DNA from: Persicitalea sp963803495
Lineage (GTDB): Bacteria; Bacteroidota; Bacteroidia; Cytophagales; Spirosomataceae
NCBI GenBank assembly: GCA_963803495.1
Contig: CAWDMP010000002.1
Coordinates: forward strand, 1,798,001-1,862,000
Reading direction: 5' to 3'
Length of the DNA: 64,000 bases
Under the pieces are notes generated by a model. The model searched no databases, was not told where the DNA came from, and was given only the letters and a program-made list of their open reading frames with translations. The translations under genes were made by a program, and so were the position numbers. This document shows, piece by piece, positions 55,025 to 63,107 of the stretch. Numbering within the stretch: the stretch's first letter is position 1; every line of letters starts with the position of its first letter.

Positions 55025-57481
55025 ATGCCCATGTACGTAATCAAACGCGACGGACGCCGGGAATCCGTCAAGTTCGACAAAATCACCGCCCGGATCGAAA
55101 AACTCAGCTACGGCCTCGACCCCAACTACATTCAGCCCATCGAAGTAGCCAAGAAGGTCGTGTCCGGTATTTACGACGGCGTCACGACCGCCGAGCTCGA
55201 TAACCTGGCGGCGGAAACATCGGCTTCGATGACCACCAAACACCCTGATTACGCCATTCTGGCCGCGCGGGTGGCGATTTCGAACCTGCACAAAAACACG
55301 TTGAAGTCCTTCTCGGCCACGATGAAGCGACTCTACACCTACGAAGACCCCAAAACCGGCGAGAACGCGTCGATGATTGCCAAGGAAGTCTACGAAGTGA
55401 TCCGCAAGAACGCGGCGCTGCTCGACTCCACGATCATCTACGACCGCGATTACAACTACGACTACTTCGGCTACAAGACGCTCGAAAAGTCGTACCTGTT
55501 AAAGGTAGACGGCCAAATAGCCGAGCGCCCACAGCATATGCTGATGCGCGTAGCGATCGGTATTCACCCCGACAACGTGCAGAAGGCCGTCGAGACCTAC
55601 ACGTTGCTGTCGGAGAAGTGGTTTACCCACGCGACGCCTACCCTATTCAACGCCGGTACCCCCAAGCCGCAAATGTCGTCCTGCTTTCTGCTGACGATGA
55701 AGGAGGATAGCATCGACGGTATTTATGATACCCTGAAGCAATGCGCGCTGATTTCACAATCGGCAGGCGGTATTGGCCTCAGCATCCACGATGTGCGGGC
55801 GACGGGTACTTATATTAAAGGTACCAATGGTACTTCCAACGGTATCGTGCCGATGCTCCGCGTCTTCAACGACACGGCGCGCTACGTGGATCAAGGCGGC
55901 GGTAAGCGCAAAGGTTCTTTCGCCATTTATATGGAACCCTGGCACGCCGATATTTTTGATTTCCTGGATCTGAAAAAGAACCACGGTAAGGAAGAGCAGC
56001 GCGCCCGCGACCTGTTCTACGCCATGTGGATACCCGACTTGTTCATGAAGCGCGTCGAGGATAACGACACCTGGTCGCTGTTCTGCCCGCACGAGTGTCC
56101 CGGCCTGTCCGACACGCACAGCGCGGATTTCGAGAAACTGTACGAGCAGTACGAGCGCGACGGCAAGGCCCGCAAGACGATCAAGGCGCAGGACCTGTGG
56201 TTCGCGATCCTGGAATCACAGATCGAGACGGGTACTCCTTATATGTTGTATAAGGACCACGCGAACGCGAAATCCAACCAGAAGAATCTGGGTACCATCA
56301 AGTCGTCGAACCTGTGTACCGAGATCATGGAGTACACCGCACCCGACGAGGTGGCAGTCTGTAACTTGGCGTCGATTGCCCTGACCAAGTTTGTGGAAGA
56401 AGGCGAAGACGGATTCTCGCGCTTCGACCACCAGAAATTGTACGAGATCACGAAGGTAGTTACGCGCAATCTGAACAAAATCATCGACCGCAACTACTAT
56501 CCCGTGCCCGAGGCCGAGAAGAGCAACAAGCGGCACCGCCCCATTGGCATCGGTATTCAGGGCCTGGCCGACGCGCTGTGTCTGTTGCGGATGCCGTTCG
56601 AATCGGATGAGGCCCGGCAGTTGAATAAAGATGTGTTCGAGACTATCTACTTCGGCGCAATGGAAGCTTCGATGGAGCTCGCTAAGGAAGAGAAGCCGTA
56701 CGAAACCTGGGAAGGTAGTCCGATTTCACAGGGAATTTTCCAGTTCGACATGTGGGGCGTGACGCCCGATACGAACCGCTGGGATTGGGAAAAACTCCGC
56801 AAGCAGGTCGTGAAGTACGGCGTGCGCAACTCGCTGCTGCTAGCTCCGATGCCGACCGCTTCGACCAGCCAAATCCTGGGTAACAACGAGTGTTTCGAGC
56901 CGTTCACGTCCAACATCTACGTGCGCCGGGTACTCTCCGGCGAGTTCGTGGTCGTGAACAAGTACCTGCTCAAAGATCTCGTGAAGTTGAATTTGTGGAA
57001 CGAGGACATGAAGAACAAGCTTGTGCAGGCCAACGGCTCGATCCAGCCGATCCCCGACATCCCGCAGAACATCAAGGACCTCTACAAAACCTCCTGGGAA
57101 ATCAAGCAGCGCACGCTGCTCGATATGTCCGCCGACCGCGGTGCGTACATCTGCCAGTCGCAGTCGCTCAACGTGTTCATGGAGGAGCCGAACTTCGCCA
57201 AGCTGACGTCGATGCACTTCTACGCCTGGAAAAAGGGCCTGAAAACCGGCATGTACTACCTCCGCACCCGCGCCGCCGCCGATCCCGTGCAGTTCACGGT
57301 GCAGAAGCAGGCCGAGCCGCAAATCGAACCCGCCCTGGCCGTCGCCGAGAAGGAACTCGACTACACGCAGTACGCCCAGGAACACACCGAAGCCGCTAAG
57401 GCTGCTCCGGCAAGGGATAATAAGGCGGATATACAGTGTTCGCTGGATGATCCTGATGGGTGTGAGGCTTGTGGGGCGTAG
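55025..57481 (+). CDS. nrdA: Class I ribonucleoside-diphosphate reductase alpha subunit
   Basis: An 818-residue protein; the second ATG at 55031 is an alternative start. Residues 1-95 are an ATP cone (YVIKRDGRRESVKFDKI). The catalytic barrel has the thiyl/redox cysteines in MSSCFLL and VCNLASIAL, the active-site NLCTEIM with Asn, Cys and Glu, and a C-terminal CEACGA tail with the transfer pair. It reduces ribonucleotides to deoxyribonucleotides with a small beta subunit. No nrdB is seen in this window, so the beta subunit must be encoded elsewhere, or the partner gene lies separate from nrdA in this organism. A terminator follows. Confidence 0.97.
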   Translation: MPMYVIKRDGRRESVKFDKITARIEKLSYGLDPNYIQPIEVAKKVVSGIYDGVTTAELDNLAAETSASMTTKHPDYAILAARVAISNLHKNTLKSFSATMKRLYTYEDPKTGENASMIAKEVYEVIRKNAALLDSTIIYDRDYNYDYFGYKTLEKSYLLKVDGQIAERPQHMLMRVAIGIHPDNVQKAVETYTLLSEKWFTHATPTLFNAGTPKPQMSSCFLLTMKEDSIDGIYDTLKQCALISQSAGGIGLSIHDVRATGTYIKGTNGTSNGIVPMLRVFNDTARYVDQGGGKRKGSFAIYMEPWHADIFDFLDLKKNHGKEEQRARDLFYAMWIPDLFMKRVEDNDTWSLFCPHECPGLSDTHSADFEKLYEQYERDGKARKTIKAQDLWFAILESQIETGTPYMLYKDHANAKSNQKNLGTIKSSNLCTEIMEYTAPDEVAVCNLASIALTKFVEEGEDGFSRFDHQKLYEITKVVTRNLNKIIDRNYYPVPEAEKSNKRHRPIGIGIQGLADALCLLRMPFESDEARQLNKDVFETIYFGAMEASMELAKEEKPYETWEGSPISQGIFQFDMWGVTPDTNRWDWEKLRKQVVKYGVRNSLLLAPMPTASTSQILGNNECFEPFTSNIYVRRVLSGEFVVVNKYLLKDLVKLNLWNEDMKNKLVQANGSIQPIPDIPQNIKDLYKTSWEIKQRTLLDMSADRGAYICQSQSLNVFMEEPNFAKLTSMHFYAWKKGLKTGMYYLRTRAAADPVQFTVQKQAEPQIEPALAVAEKELDYTQYAQEHTEAAKAAPARDNKADIQCSLDDPDGCEACGA

Positions 57482-57507
57482 AGTGGGTTTTAAATGTTTT
57501 ATTGATT

Positions 57508-57545
57508 AAAAATGGCCTCTGCTGCGAAGTGGGGGCCGTTTTTTT
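57508..57545 (+). terminator. Terminator after nrdA
   Basis: AAAAATGGCC pairs with GGCCGTTTTT around a CTCTGCTGCGAAGTGGG loop, followed by a T run. It is similar in sequence to the terminator at 59005-59040 and marks the left edge of the accessory patch. Confidence 0.85.
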
Positions 57546-57599
57546 CTCAAAACGAAGTATATTTGAAAAAAACGGTCTCACCCGACAGCTTTCAACAAA

Positions 57600-58019
57600 T
57601 TGGCTACTGCATCAGAATTAAAATCAATGTCGGACGACCGCTACCGTGAAGCTGAACTACTACACGGCAACGGATTCCACGCGGGAGCCTACTATCTTTC
57701 TGGATACGCAGTTGAATTTGGACTTAAAGCAGTAATTTGCAAACGTTTGAATATTGAAATGTTCGAGAGGAAAATCGTACCGGGTGAGGTAGCGAAGGCA
57801 TTTCAGATTCACGACATAAAGTATTTGATTATCTTAGCCGGATTGCATCAGGATTTGGAAGACCTGAAAAGTGCCGACGTTGCCTTTGCTAAGGTATGGT
57901 CGCTCGTATCCGAATGGAACGAGCAGAGGCGTTATGATCACGAATGCAAACCGGAGACCGCAGAAAGATTTTTACAGGCAGTCAGCTCGATAATGATATG
58001 GATACGAAAATTCTGGTAA
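57600..58019 (+). CDS. HEPN-domain protein
   Basis: A 139-residue protein; TTG 57600 gives the best match to relatives that start MATASELK, and ATG 57627 is an alternative. It has the four-helix HEPN pattern (YREAELLHGNGFHAGAYYLSGYAVEFGLKAVI) and a late R-R-Y-D-H region. A canonical RxxxxxxH ribonuclease motif is not clear, so RNase activity is uncertain. The following small gene starts inside its last 22 bp. HEPN genes paired with small partners often make toxin-antitoxin systems, but the partner here is not a recognisable nucleotidyltransferase. A function is not assigned. Confidence 0.8.
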   Translation: MATASELKSMSDDRYREAELLHGNGFHAGAYYLSGYAVEFGLKAVICKRLNIEMFERKIVPGEVAKAFQIHDIKYLIILAGLHQDLEDLKSADVAFAKVWSLVSEWNEQRRYDHECKPETAERFLQAVSSIMIWIRKFW

Positions 58020-58357
58020 ACAAACTGAAAGACTTGTTCCATAAGGAACAGGAAAACGGCTTGATGGTCGATGCCATTGGGTTGGCCCCTGCTTACGGCA
58101 GCATGGTAAGCGACTCTTACGTTTTAGGCGTTAGTGCGCCTTCTATGTTAGAAATAAGCCGTTATGACAAGATGGACACGATTATCGACTTGCTTTTCGC
58201 TCATTTGACGGAGGACGAGCGCCGAATGATCGACCGCGTCCGGGTGTATAGCAGCGTCGAAGAACTGAGGAACTACGCTGAGAGTGATTTTGACGACTCT
58301 ATTTATCAGGACGAGCGCCCCATGCATTTGAGTGCTATGCTTTATGAGGTGGCGTAG
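57998..58357 (+). CDS. Unrecognised small protein overlapping the HEPN gene
   Basis: A 119-residue protein that most likely starts at ATG 57998, overlapping the HEPN gene by 22 bp in another frame. It has a mixed alpha/beta composition, with segments NGLMVDAIGLAPAYGSMVSD, YVLGVSAPSMLEISRYDK and HLTEDERRMIDRVRVYSS. I do not recognise a family, nucleotidyltransferase motif or DNA-binding helix. The overlap suggests it is the partner of the HEPN protein. Its product could be an antitoxin, but that is a guess from position. Confidence 0.55.
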   Translation: MDTKILVNKLKDLFHKEQENGLMVDAIGLAPAYGSMVSDSYVLGVSAPSMLEISRYDKMDTIIDLLFAHLTEDERRMIDRVRVYSSVEELRNYAESDFDDSIYQDERPMHLSAMLYEVA

Positions 58358-58446
58358 CTGGTAGGGTAATTAGGCAAGGCAAATCATCGGCGGCCATTTA
58401 TCCGTTATGCTCATTTGTCTATTGGAAGGTGCGCATATTGGTGGTT

Positions 58447-58590
58447 TGTCCCGTGGGGTATCACCCAGTTTAGATTGGGCTTCTGTCACTTTGCGTCTGC
58501 GATGAGAGCCGAATGTCGGTTTTCCTTTGGCATAGGTCGCGTTGCAAACGCGAGGTGATGAAACGCCCGATTACAAATCGGGGTTAGCGG
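58447..58590. repeat. REP-like repeat, copy A
   Basis: A run of about 144 bp containing the hairpins CGCGTT-GCA-AACGCG (58538-58552) and CCCGATT-ACA-AATCGGG (58566-58582), joined by the shared phrase GAGGTGATG. The same order, with small changes, recurs in copy B at 58811-58970. It ends 3 bp before the HigA-like remnant frame opens. Confidence 0.75.
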
Positions 58591-58794
58591 TATTTTGCTG
58601 CAAAAATCGGGATGCAAAAATCGCAACTCAACGAAATCATCAAAGGAAAACGTAGCTTCAATGCCGACTTGGCTCTTCTATTGGAAGACACACTCGACGT
58701 ATCAGCTACCTACTGGTTGAACGCTCAGCAAGGTTACGATTTAGATTTGGCCAGGCGAAAGAGAAGCGTTTTGACACCAGAGACTTCTTACTGA
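58588..58794 (+). pseudogene. 5'-truncated HigA-like antitoxin remnant
   Basis: The frame opens right after a stop at 58585 and reads FAAKIGMQKSQLNEIIKGKRSF, NADLALLLEDTLDVSATYWLN and LDLARRKRS, the middle and C-terminal part of a HigA-type helix-turn-helix antitoxin. The usual N-terminal helix-turn-helix start is missing. The ATG at 58612 gives only 60 residues. The left break falls at the edge of REP-like copy A. No HigB toxin gene is nearby. It is probably a remnant rather than a working antitoxin. Confidence 0.7.
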
Positions 58795-58810
58795 CTCAGC
58801 TAGAACGCTC

Positions 58811-58970
58811 GTCCCGATGGGGCACCACCCGATTTGCAATCGGAACGGTTCGCCGCGCGATGTTATCGTTTCGCGTCTGTGATGCGGTCTGAGTACTGAC
58901 TTTTCCTTATCGCAGATCGCGTTGCAAACGCGAGGTGATGCAAGGCCCGATTGCAAATCGGGGTTAGCGG
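58811..58970. repeat. REP-like repeat, copy B
   Basis: A run of about 160 bp matching copy A: an upstream GTCCCG, the hairpin CGCGTT-GCA-AACGCG, GAGGTGATG and the hairpin CCCGATT-GCA-AATCGGG, ending GGGGTTAGCGG. It lies at the 3' end of the HigA-like remnant in the same orientation as copy A. Confidence 0.75.
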
Positions 58971-59004
58971 GTGGGTAAGAGGATTATTGTTAAATTTTGA
59001 ATGG

Positions 59005-59040
59005 AAACGGCCCTTGTTGTAAAACGGGGGCCGTTTTTTT
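59005..59040 (+). terminator. Terminator-like hairpin at the right edge of the HEPN/HigA patch
   Basis: AAACGGCCC pairs with GGGCCGTTT around TTGTTGTAAAACGG, followed by a T run. It is similar to the terminator at 57508-57545 after nrdA. Confidence 0.85.
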
Positions 59041-59193
59041 ATTATTCTGAACACCTCACTGCACATGATTGTCGCATATAGGCTACAAGATCATTTATGG
59101 TCAAAGGCGTAGGCTAACATAACTTCCGAAGGATCGGATACATTTCGGTAATAGGTTAAGAAGTTTACCTTATAATAAAAATAGTTACCTCAA

Positions 59194-59577
59194 ATGTTGA
59201 TTATTAAAGTGGATCGTTTATTATTGCGTTATAATTGGAACTCGTTTTTTGTAGAACACTTAAACGCTTTACCGATGTCAGCTCCCCTCAATCAACAACT
59301 TTTAGAAACTCTTATTCCATGTGAATGGAGAGTACTACTCCTGCTAGCAGATGACCAGCAGACAGTTGAAATAGCAGAGACAATGTTTCTCTCGAAAAGA
59401 AGTGTCGAGACTTACCGAGATCGGATCAGTAGTAAACTTGAAATATCTGGAAGTGGTAGCTTATCAAGATTTGCCCGTCGAAACCGGGAAAAGTTAATCA
59501 CAATCAATAATAAAATTTACCCCCCCCATAATCTCAAAATAATACAATTAGTAATGGTAAAATCATATAAATTGTAG
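59194..59577 (+). CDS. Small LuxR-type (GerE) helix-turn-helix regulator
   Basis: A 127-residue frame; ATG 59275 gives a 100-residue protein and is the likelier start. Residues corresponding to ETLIPCEWRVLLLLADDQQTVEIAETMFLSKRSVETYRDRI are a LuxR/GerE helix-turn-helix without any receiver domain visible in this window. It may be a small regulator or the detached DNA-binding part of a larger response regulator. Its base composition is AT-rich, like the genes to its right. It may regulate the neighbouring lipoprotein and TonB receptor genes, but this is speculative. Confidence 0.75.
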   Translation: MLIIKVDRLLLRYNWNSFFVEHLNALPMSAPLNQQLLETLIPCEWRVLLLLADDQQTVEIAETMFLSKRSVETYRDRISSKLEISGSGSLSRFARRNREKLITINNKIYPPHNLKIIQLVMVKSYKL

Positions 59578-59666
59578 TAAGTTTACTATATAATCTTTAA
59601 AATCCTGCTCATAGTTTTGCATTGTTCAATTAGTAATTTTTTAAACCATCTCAAAACTGTAAAACT

Positions 59667-60566
59667 ATGAAAAAGTTTACACTGCTGATCGCCGCAATGC
59701 TTTGCTCCGCACTTTTCCAGAGCTGCCAAAAAGATGAGATTTCCGTGGAGAACGTGAGTGAAAACACAATAAAAGTTGTCAATGGAAGGTTAACTTTCCG
59801 TGACTTTGCTCACTTTGAGCGTGAGTTCAAAGGTCTGATGGAAAATGTGAGCGCCGACCGCCTTGAAATGTGGGAAGGTCAATTTGCGAATTACACTTCC
59901 ATGAGAACTGCTTATAGCAGACTGAATGAAAGCGATTTCGAAAAAATCGCTGGTTCAATGTCAGTGAAGGGGTATGAAAGCTTAATGTACATCCGCGAAG
60001 AAAATGGAGAGAAGGAGGCCACTATGGTAACAGAACATCCAGTCTTTGCTAGAATGTTTAATAACGAAGGAATCGTGATTATAGCTAAGGACGCTTTTCG
60101 GCTAGAAAAAGACAAACTTATCAAGGTTCCAAACTATACTGAGGTTGAGATTCAGAAAGTGGTAAAGGGCCTAAGGTCGTCAAAGGTGTCTACCTTAGGC
60201 ATCACGAGGCAAGAAATAATTGTAGGGAAGAATTTGAGAACAGAAAAGACATTGGATCTAGATCGTTCGTGTCATAATGTTTATGATGATAAATATGCTT
60301 TTAAGGCTATTTTCATCCTTTTCGGAACTATAGTGCTCAATAATGATTGGCAAGGAGATTTTGGTGGATTGTTCAATACCATATTTGTCTTTTCTCAACA
60401 CAGAAAAAAGACATTGGGAATATGGTTTGCCAAGAGAGCTCCTGTTCTAAGTGCCAGTGGTGAGCTCACATTATTGGATGATAATGGATACACCAGTTAC
60501 TATATTGGCCCAGTAACGGCGCAAAATGAAGACGAAGTATTCATTCCTTATGGATGGGGCAGGTAA
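59667..60566 (+). CDS. Unrecognised lipoprotein
   Basis: A 299-residue protein with a lipoprotein signal (LIAAMLCSALFQSC, acylated Cys20). The mature part is rich in charged residues, with a helical middle (EREFKGLMENVSADRLEM) and a C-terminal beta region ending YGWGR. I do not recognise a family. A reading in the next frames continues past its stop (VTVRATAFVTSS in one frame), which might be an untranslated tail or a C-terminal frameshift. It lies 105 bp before the TonB receptor gene and is probably surface-exposed with it. Confidence 0.6.
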   Translation: MKKFTLLIAAMLCSALFQSCQKDEISVENVSENTIKVVNGRLTFRDFAHFEREFKGLMENVSADRLEMWEGQFANYTSMRTAYSRLNESDFEKIAGSMSVKGYESLMYIREENGEKEATMVTEHPVFARMFNNEGIVIIAKDAFRLEKDKLIKVPNYTEVEIQKVVKGLRSSKVSTLGITRQEIIVGKNLRTEKTLDLDRSCHNVYDDKYAFKAIFILFGTIVLNNDWQGDFGGLFNTIFVFSQHRKKTLGIWFAKRAPVLSASGELTLLDDNGYTSYYIGPVTAQNEDEVFIPYGWGR

Positions 60567-60671
60567 CTGTAAGGGCAACGGCATTTGTAACATCGAGTGG
60601 AACAGGTTTGGATGGAGCAACACATGGATGCACAGCAGCTAGATAGAAGTTATAGCAAGGAAGCAACGTGT

Positions 60672-63083
60672 ATGATAAAACGTTTTATCATACGCGTTGC
60701 TTTTAGCTTAGTAAAAACATCAATGCCATTTCTAGTACTATTGTGCTCGAATTTGTACGCCCAAAAAATAAATTTAAATGGCTACGTAGTAGATTATTAT
60801 ACGGGCGAAAAGCTATCTGGTACAACGATTACCTATGAAAATCACAAGTCTATCTCGAACAGTTATGGATATTTTAACATGGTGCTAGAATCCACAGTAT
60901 CTACTCTCGTATTTTCAGGCGTTGGATATAAGTCGAAAGAAATAACAGTCCGCACACTAAAAGATACTACAGTCAATGTAGAATTAGTGCCTACTGTGGT
61001 TGACCTCGAGGAGGTTACAGTGACGGGTAAAAGTGACATTTCTCAATCCTCAGTCGGCTATGTAAACATACCAATCAACAGAATCAAATCTATTCCTATC
61101 ATGTTCGGTGAGGCAGATATCATGAAAGCACTGTCATTGACACCCGGAGTGACTACGGGTAATGAAGGGACTACGGGATTGTTAGTGCGCGGTGGCACCC
61201 CCGACCAAAACCTCATATTACTCGATGATGCAGTGGTGTATAATACCGCCCACCTGTTTGGCTTAGTGTCCGTTTTTAATACAGATGCCGTGAAAAGCGT
61301 GGAAATGTACAAGGCAGGTTTCCCCGCAAGATATGGTGGCAGGCTTTCGTCAGTTTTTGACATATCTATGAAAGAAGGCAATAGTAACGAAAGGAAAACT
61401 GAAATCACTGTGGGTCTCATCAGTTCCCGTTTACTCTTAGAAGGCCCTATTCCAGTAAAAAATGAACGTATAGGAAAAGCCAGTTATTTATTTGCAGCAA
61501 GGAGCTCTTACCTCACGGCATTCTTGTTACCTAAGTATGTGCTCTTCAAGGCAGGAAAAACTAGCAACTATTTCAATTACTGGTTATATGACATAAATGC
61601 TAAGGTTAATTATCATTTTAACGACAAAAGTCAGTTGTTCTTTAGTATTTACAACGGAAATGACTATTGGTCAGCTTATGATGGAGTTACCGCAGATAGG
61701 GGCAAGGCGGGCCTTCAATGGGGTAATACTACCATTACGGCACGATACAATTACGTTATTCATCCAAAGTTATTTCTTAAAAGTATATTTTCATTTTCGA
61801 ATTATCATTATAATATATCATCAGAAAGCTTTGAGAAAATTGGGAAGAAATGGATAGAAAATAGTTTTATCAGATCTTCCTCAACTGTAAATGATTGGAC
61901 AAACAAGACGAACCTAGAATATTTCATAAACTCAAAGCAGTCTGCAAAGATTGGGATTCAAGCCTCTTTGTATCAATATCGTCCAACGACAGTAAGAACA
62001 TCGTTTGAATTGCCACCAGACTCACTACTAAAAATAAACACCTCCATATTTAATAACGAAATTTCTGCTTTTGGAGAATATGAAGTAGAAGTAGGTAATT
62101 GGCTAAAAACAAATATCGGTGGCAGATTAATAATGATGAGTGTTAACGATAAAACTTATGAAAATTTTGAACCTAGATTGAGTTTAAACTTTATTCTACC
62201 TTACAAAATTGCTTTAAAAGGTGCCTATACTAAAATGAATCAGTACATACACTTACTTTCAAGCAATAGTGTAGGGTTACCGAACGATGTTTGGGTTCCG
62301 GCGACCGAATCGGTAAGCCCTGCTTCATCCAAGCAATATGCGTTCGGATTGTCCAAAAAAATCGGAAACAATATTGAAGTGAGCGTGGACTTGTATGAGA
62401 AAACATTAGAGAACCTTATAGATTATTCTACAAGCAGTAGTTTTTTTGAAAGTTTCAATAAACCTTGGCAAAGTCTTATTGAAAAGAATGGAATTGGAAG
62501 AATCAAAGGTTTGGAGGTATTTATAAATAAAACCAAGGGCAGTATCACTGGTTGGGTCGGTTACACGGCATCAAAAAACGAGAGGCAGTTTGAGAACATA
62601 GACAATGGTAACTGGTACGCCTCAAATTTTGACCGCAGACACGTTGCTACATTTGTTGGCAGCTATACGAATCCTGTAACGAATAATATTTTCTCCTTCG
62701 CTTGGACTTACCAGTCAGGTGCTCCGGTTTCGATGCCTATCGCAGTACACAGGCAGTTTGACGAAGGGCAGACGATCAATCTGAAAAATCCTGTTTTTCT
62801 CTACGGCTCAAGAAACAATGTGAGGCTACCCTCCTATCATAGGCTTGACCTAAGCTACACTTTCGAGATAAGACGATCTCGTAAGGGAGACGCTAAGTTA
62901 ACTTTGGGCGTCTACAACGCCTATAATAGAGTGAATCCATATTACTTGACACTTAATGTAAAGAGTTATCCTGCTCAAAATCCATCCATGACGTTTTCTT
63001 CGTACGAAGGGTTCAGCAGCTCGGTGAGTAAATATGGTGTATTACCCTTCTTGCCTTACTTTAATTATAATGTTAAAATATAA
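60672..63083 (+). CDS. TonB-dependent receptor with carboxypeptidase-like domain
   Basis: An 803-residue outer-membrane receptor starting at ATG 60672, which precedes a clear signal segment (RVAFSLVKTSMPFLVLLCS); an upstream GTG adds a poor leader. Residues about 25-105 form the carboxypeptidase-like domain (NGYVVDYYTGEKLSGTTI). The plug includes VTVTGKS, GLLVRGGTPDQNLILLDD and MYKAGFPARYGGRLSS, but not the SusC DPxxIxSIxVLKGxxA motif. The barrel ends in a hydrophobic residue (NYNVKI). It is followed 24 bp later by a DUF4249 lipoprotein, a common pair in Bacteroidota. The substrate is unknown. Confidence 0.9.
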   Translation: MIKRFIIRVAFSLVKTSMPFLVLLCSNLYAQKINLNGYVVDYYTGEKLSGTTITYENHKSISNSYGYFNMVLESTVSTLVFSGVGYKSKEITVRTLKDTTVNVELVPTVVDLEEVTVTGKSDISQSSVGYVNIPINRIKSIPIMFGEADIMKALSLTPGVTTGNEGTTGLLVRGGTPDQNLILLDDAVVYNTAHLFGLVSVFNTDAVKSVEMYKAGFPARYGGRLSSVFDISMKEGNSNERKTEITVGLISSRLLLEGPIPVKNERIGKASYLFAARSSYLTAFLLPKYVLFKAGKTSNYFNYWLYDINAKVNYHFNDKSQLFFSIYNGNDYWSAYDGVTADRGKAGLQWGNTTITARYNYVIHPKLFLKSIFSFSNYHYNISSESFEKIGKKWIENSFIRSSSTVNDWTNKTNLEYFINSKQSAKIGIQASLYQYRPTTVRTSFELPPDSLLKINTSIFNNEISAFGEYEVEVGNWLKTNIGGRLIMMSVNDKTYENFEPRLSLNFILPYKIALKGAYTKMNQYIHLLSSNSVGLPNDVWVPATESVSPASSKQYAFGLSKKIGNNIEVSVDLYEKTLENLIDYSTSSSFFESFNKPWQSLIEKNGIGRIKGLEVFINKTKGSITGWVGYTASKNERQFENIDNGNWYASNFDRRHVATFVGSYTNPVTNNIFSFAWTYQSGAPVSMPIAVHRQFDEGQTINLKNPVFLYGSRNNVRLPSYHRLDLSYTFEIRRSRKGDAKLTLGVYNAYNRVNPYYLTLNVKSYPAQNPSMTFSSYEGFSSSVSKYGVLPFLPYFNYNVKI

Positions 63084-63107
63084 TATCACTTATTCGCTAC
63101 TCCTTAT

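Noticed and set aside
57998..58357. MNT-type nucleotidyltransferase partner of HEPN
   Set aside because: The GSxxxG...DxD nucleotidyltransferase motif is not visible; AYGSMVSDSY lacks the following acidic pair in the correct spacing.
58612..58794. Complete 60-residue antitoxin gene
   Set aside because: The family motif starts before this ATG and the usual N-terminal helices are missing, so a truncated remnant is more likely.
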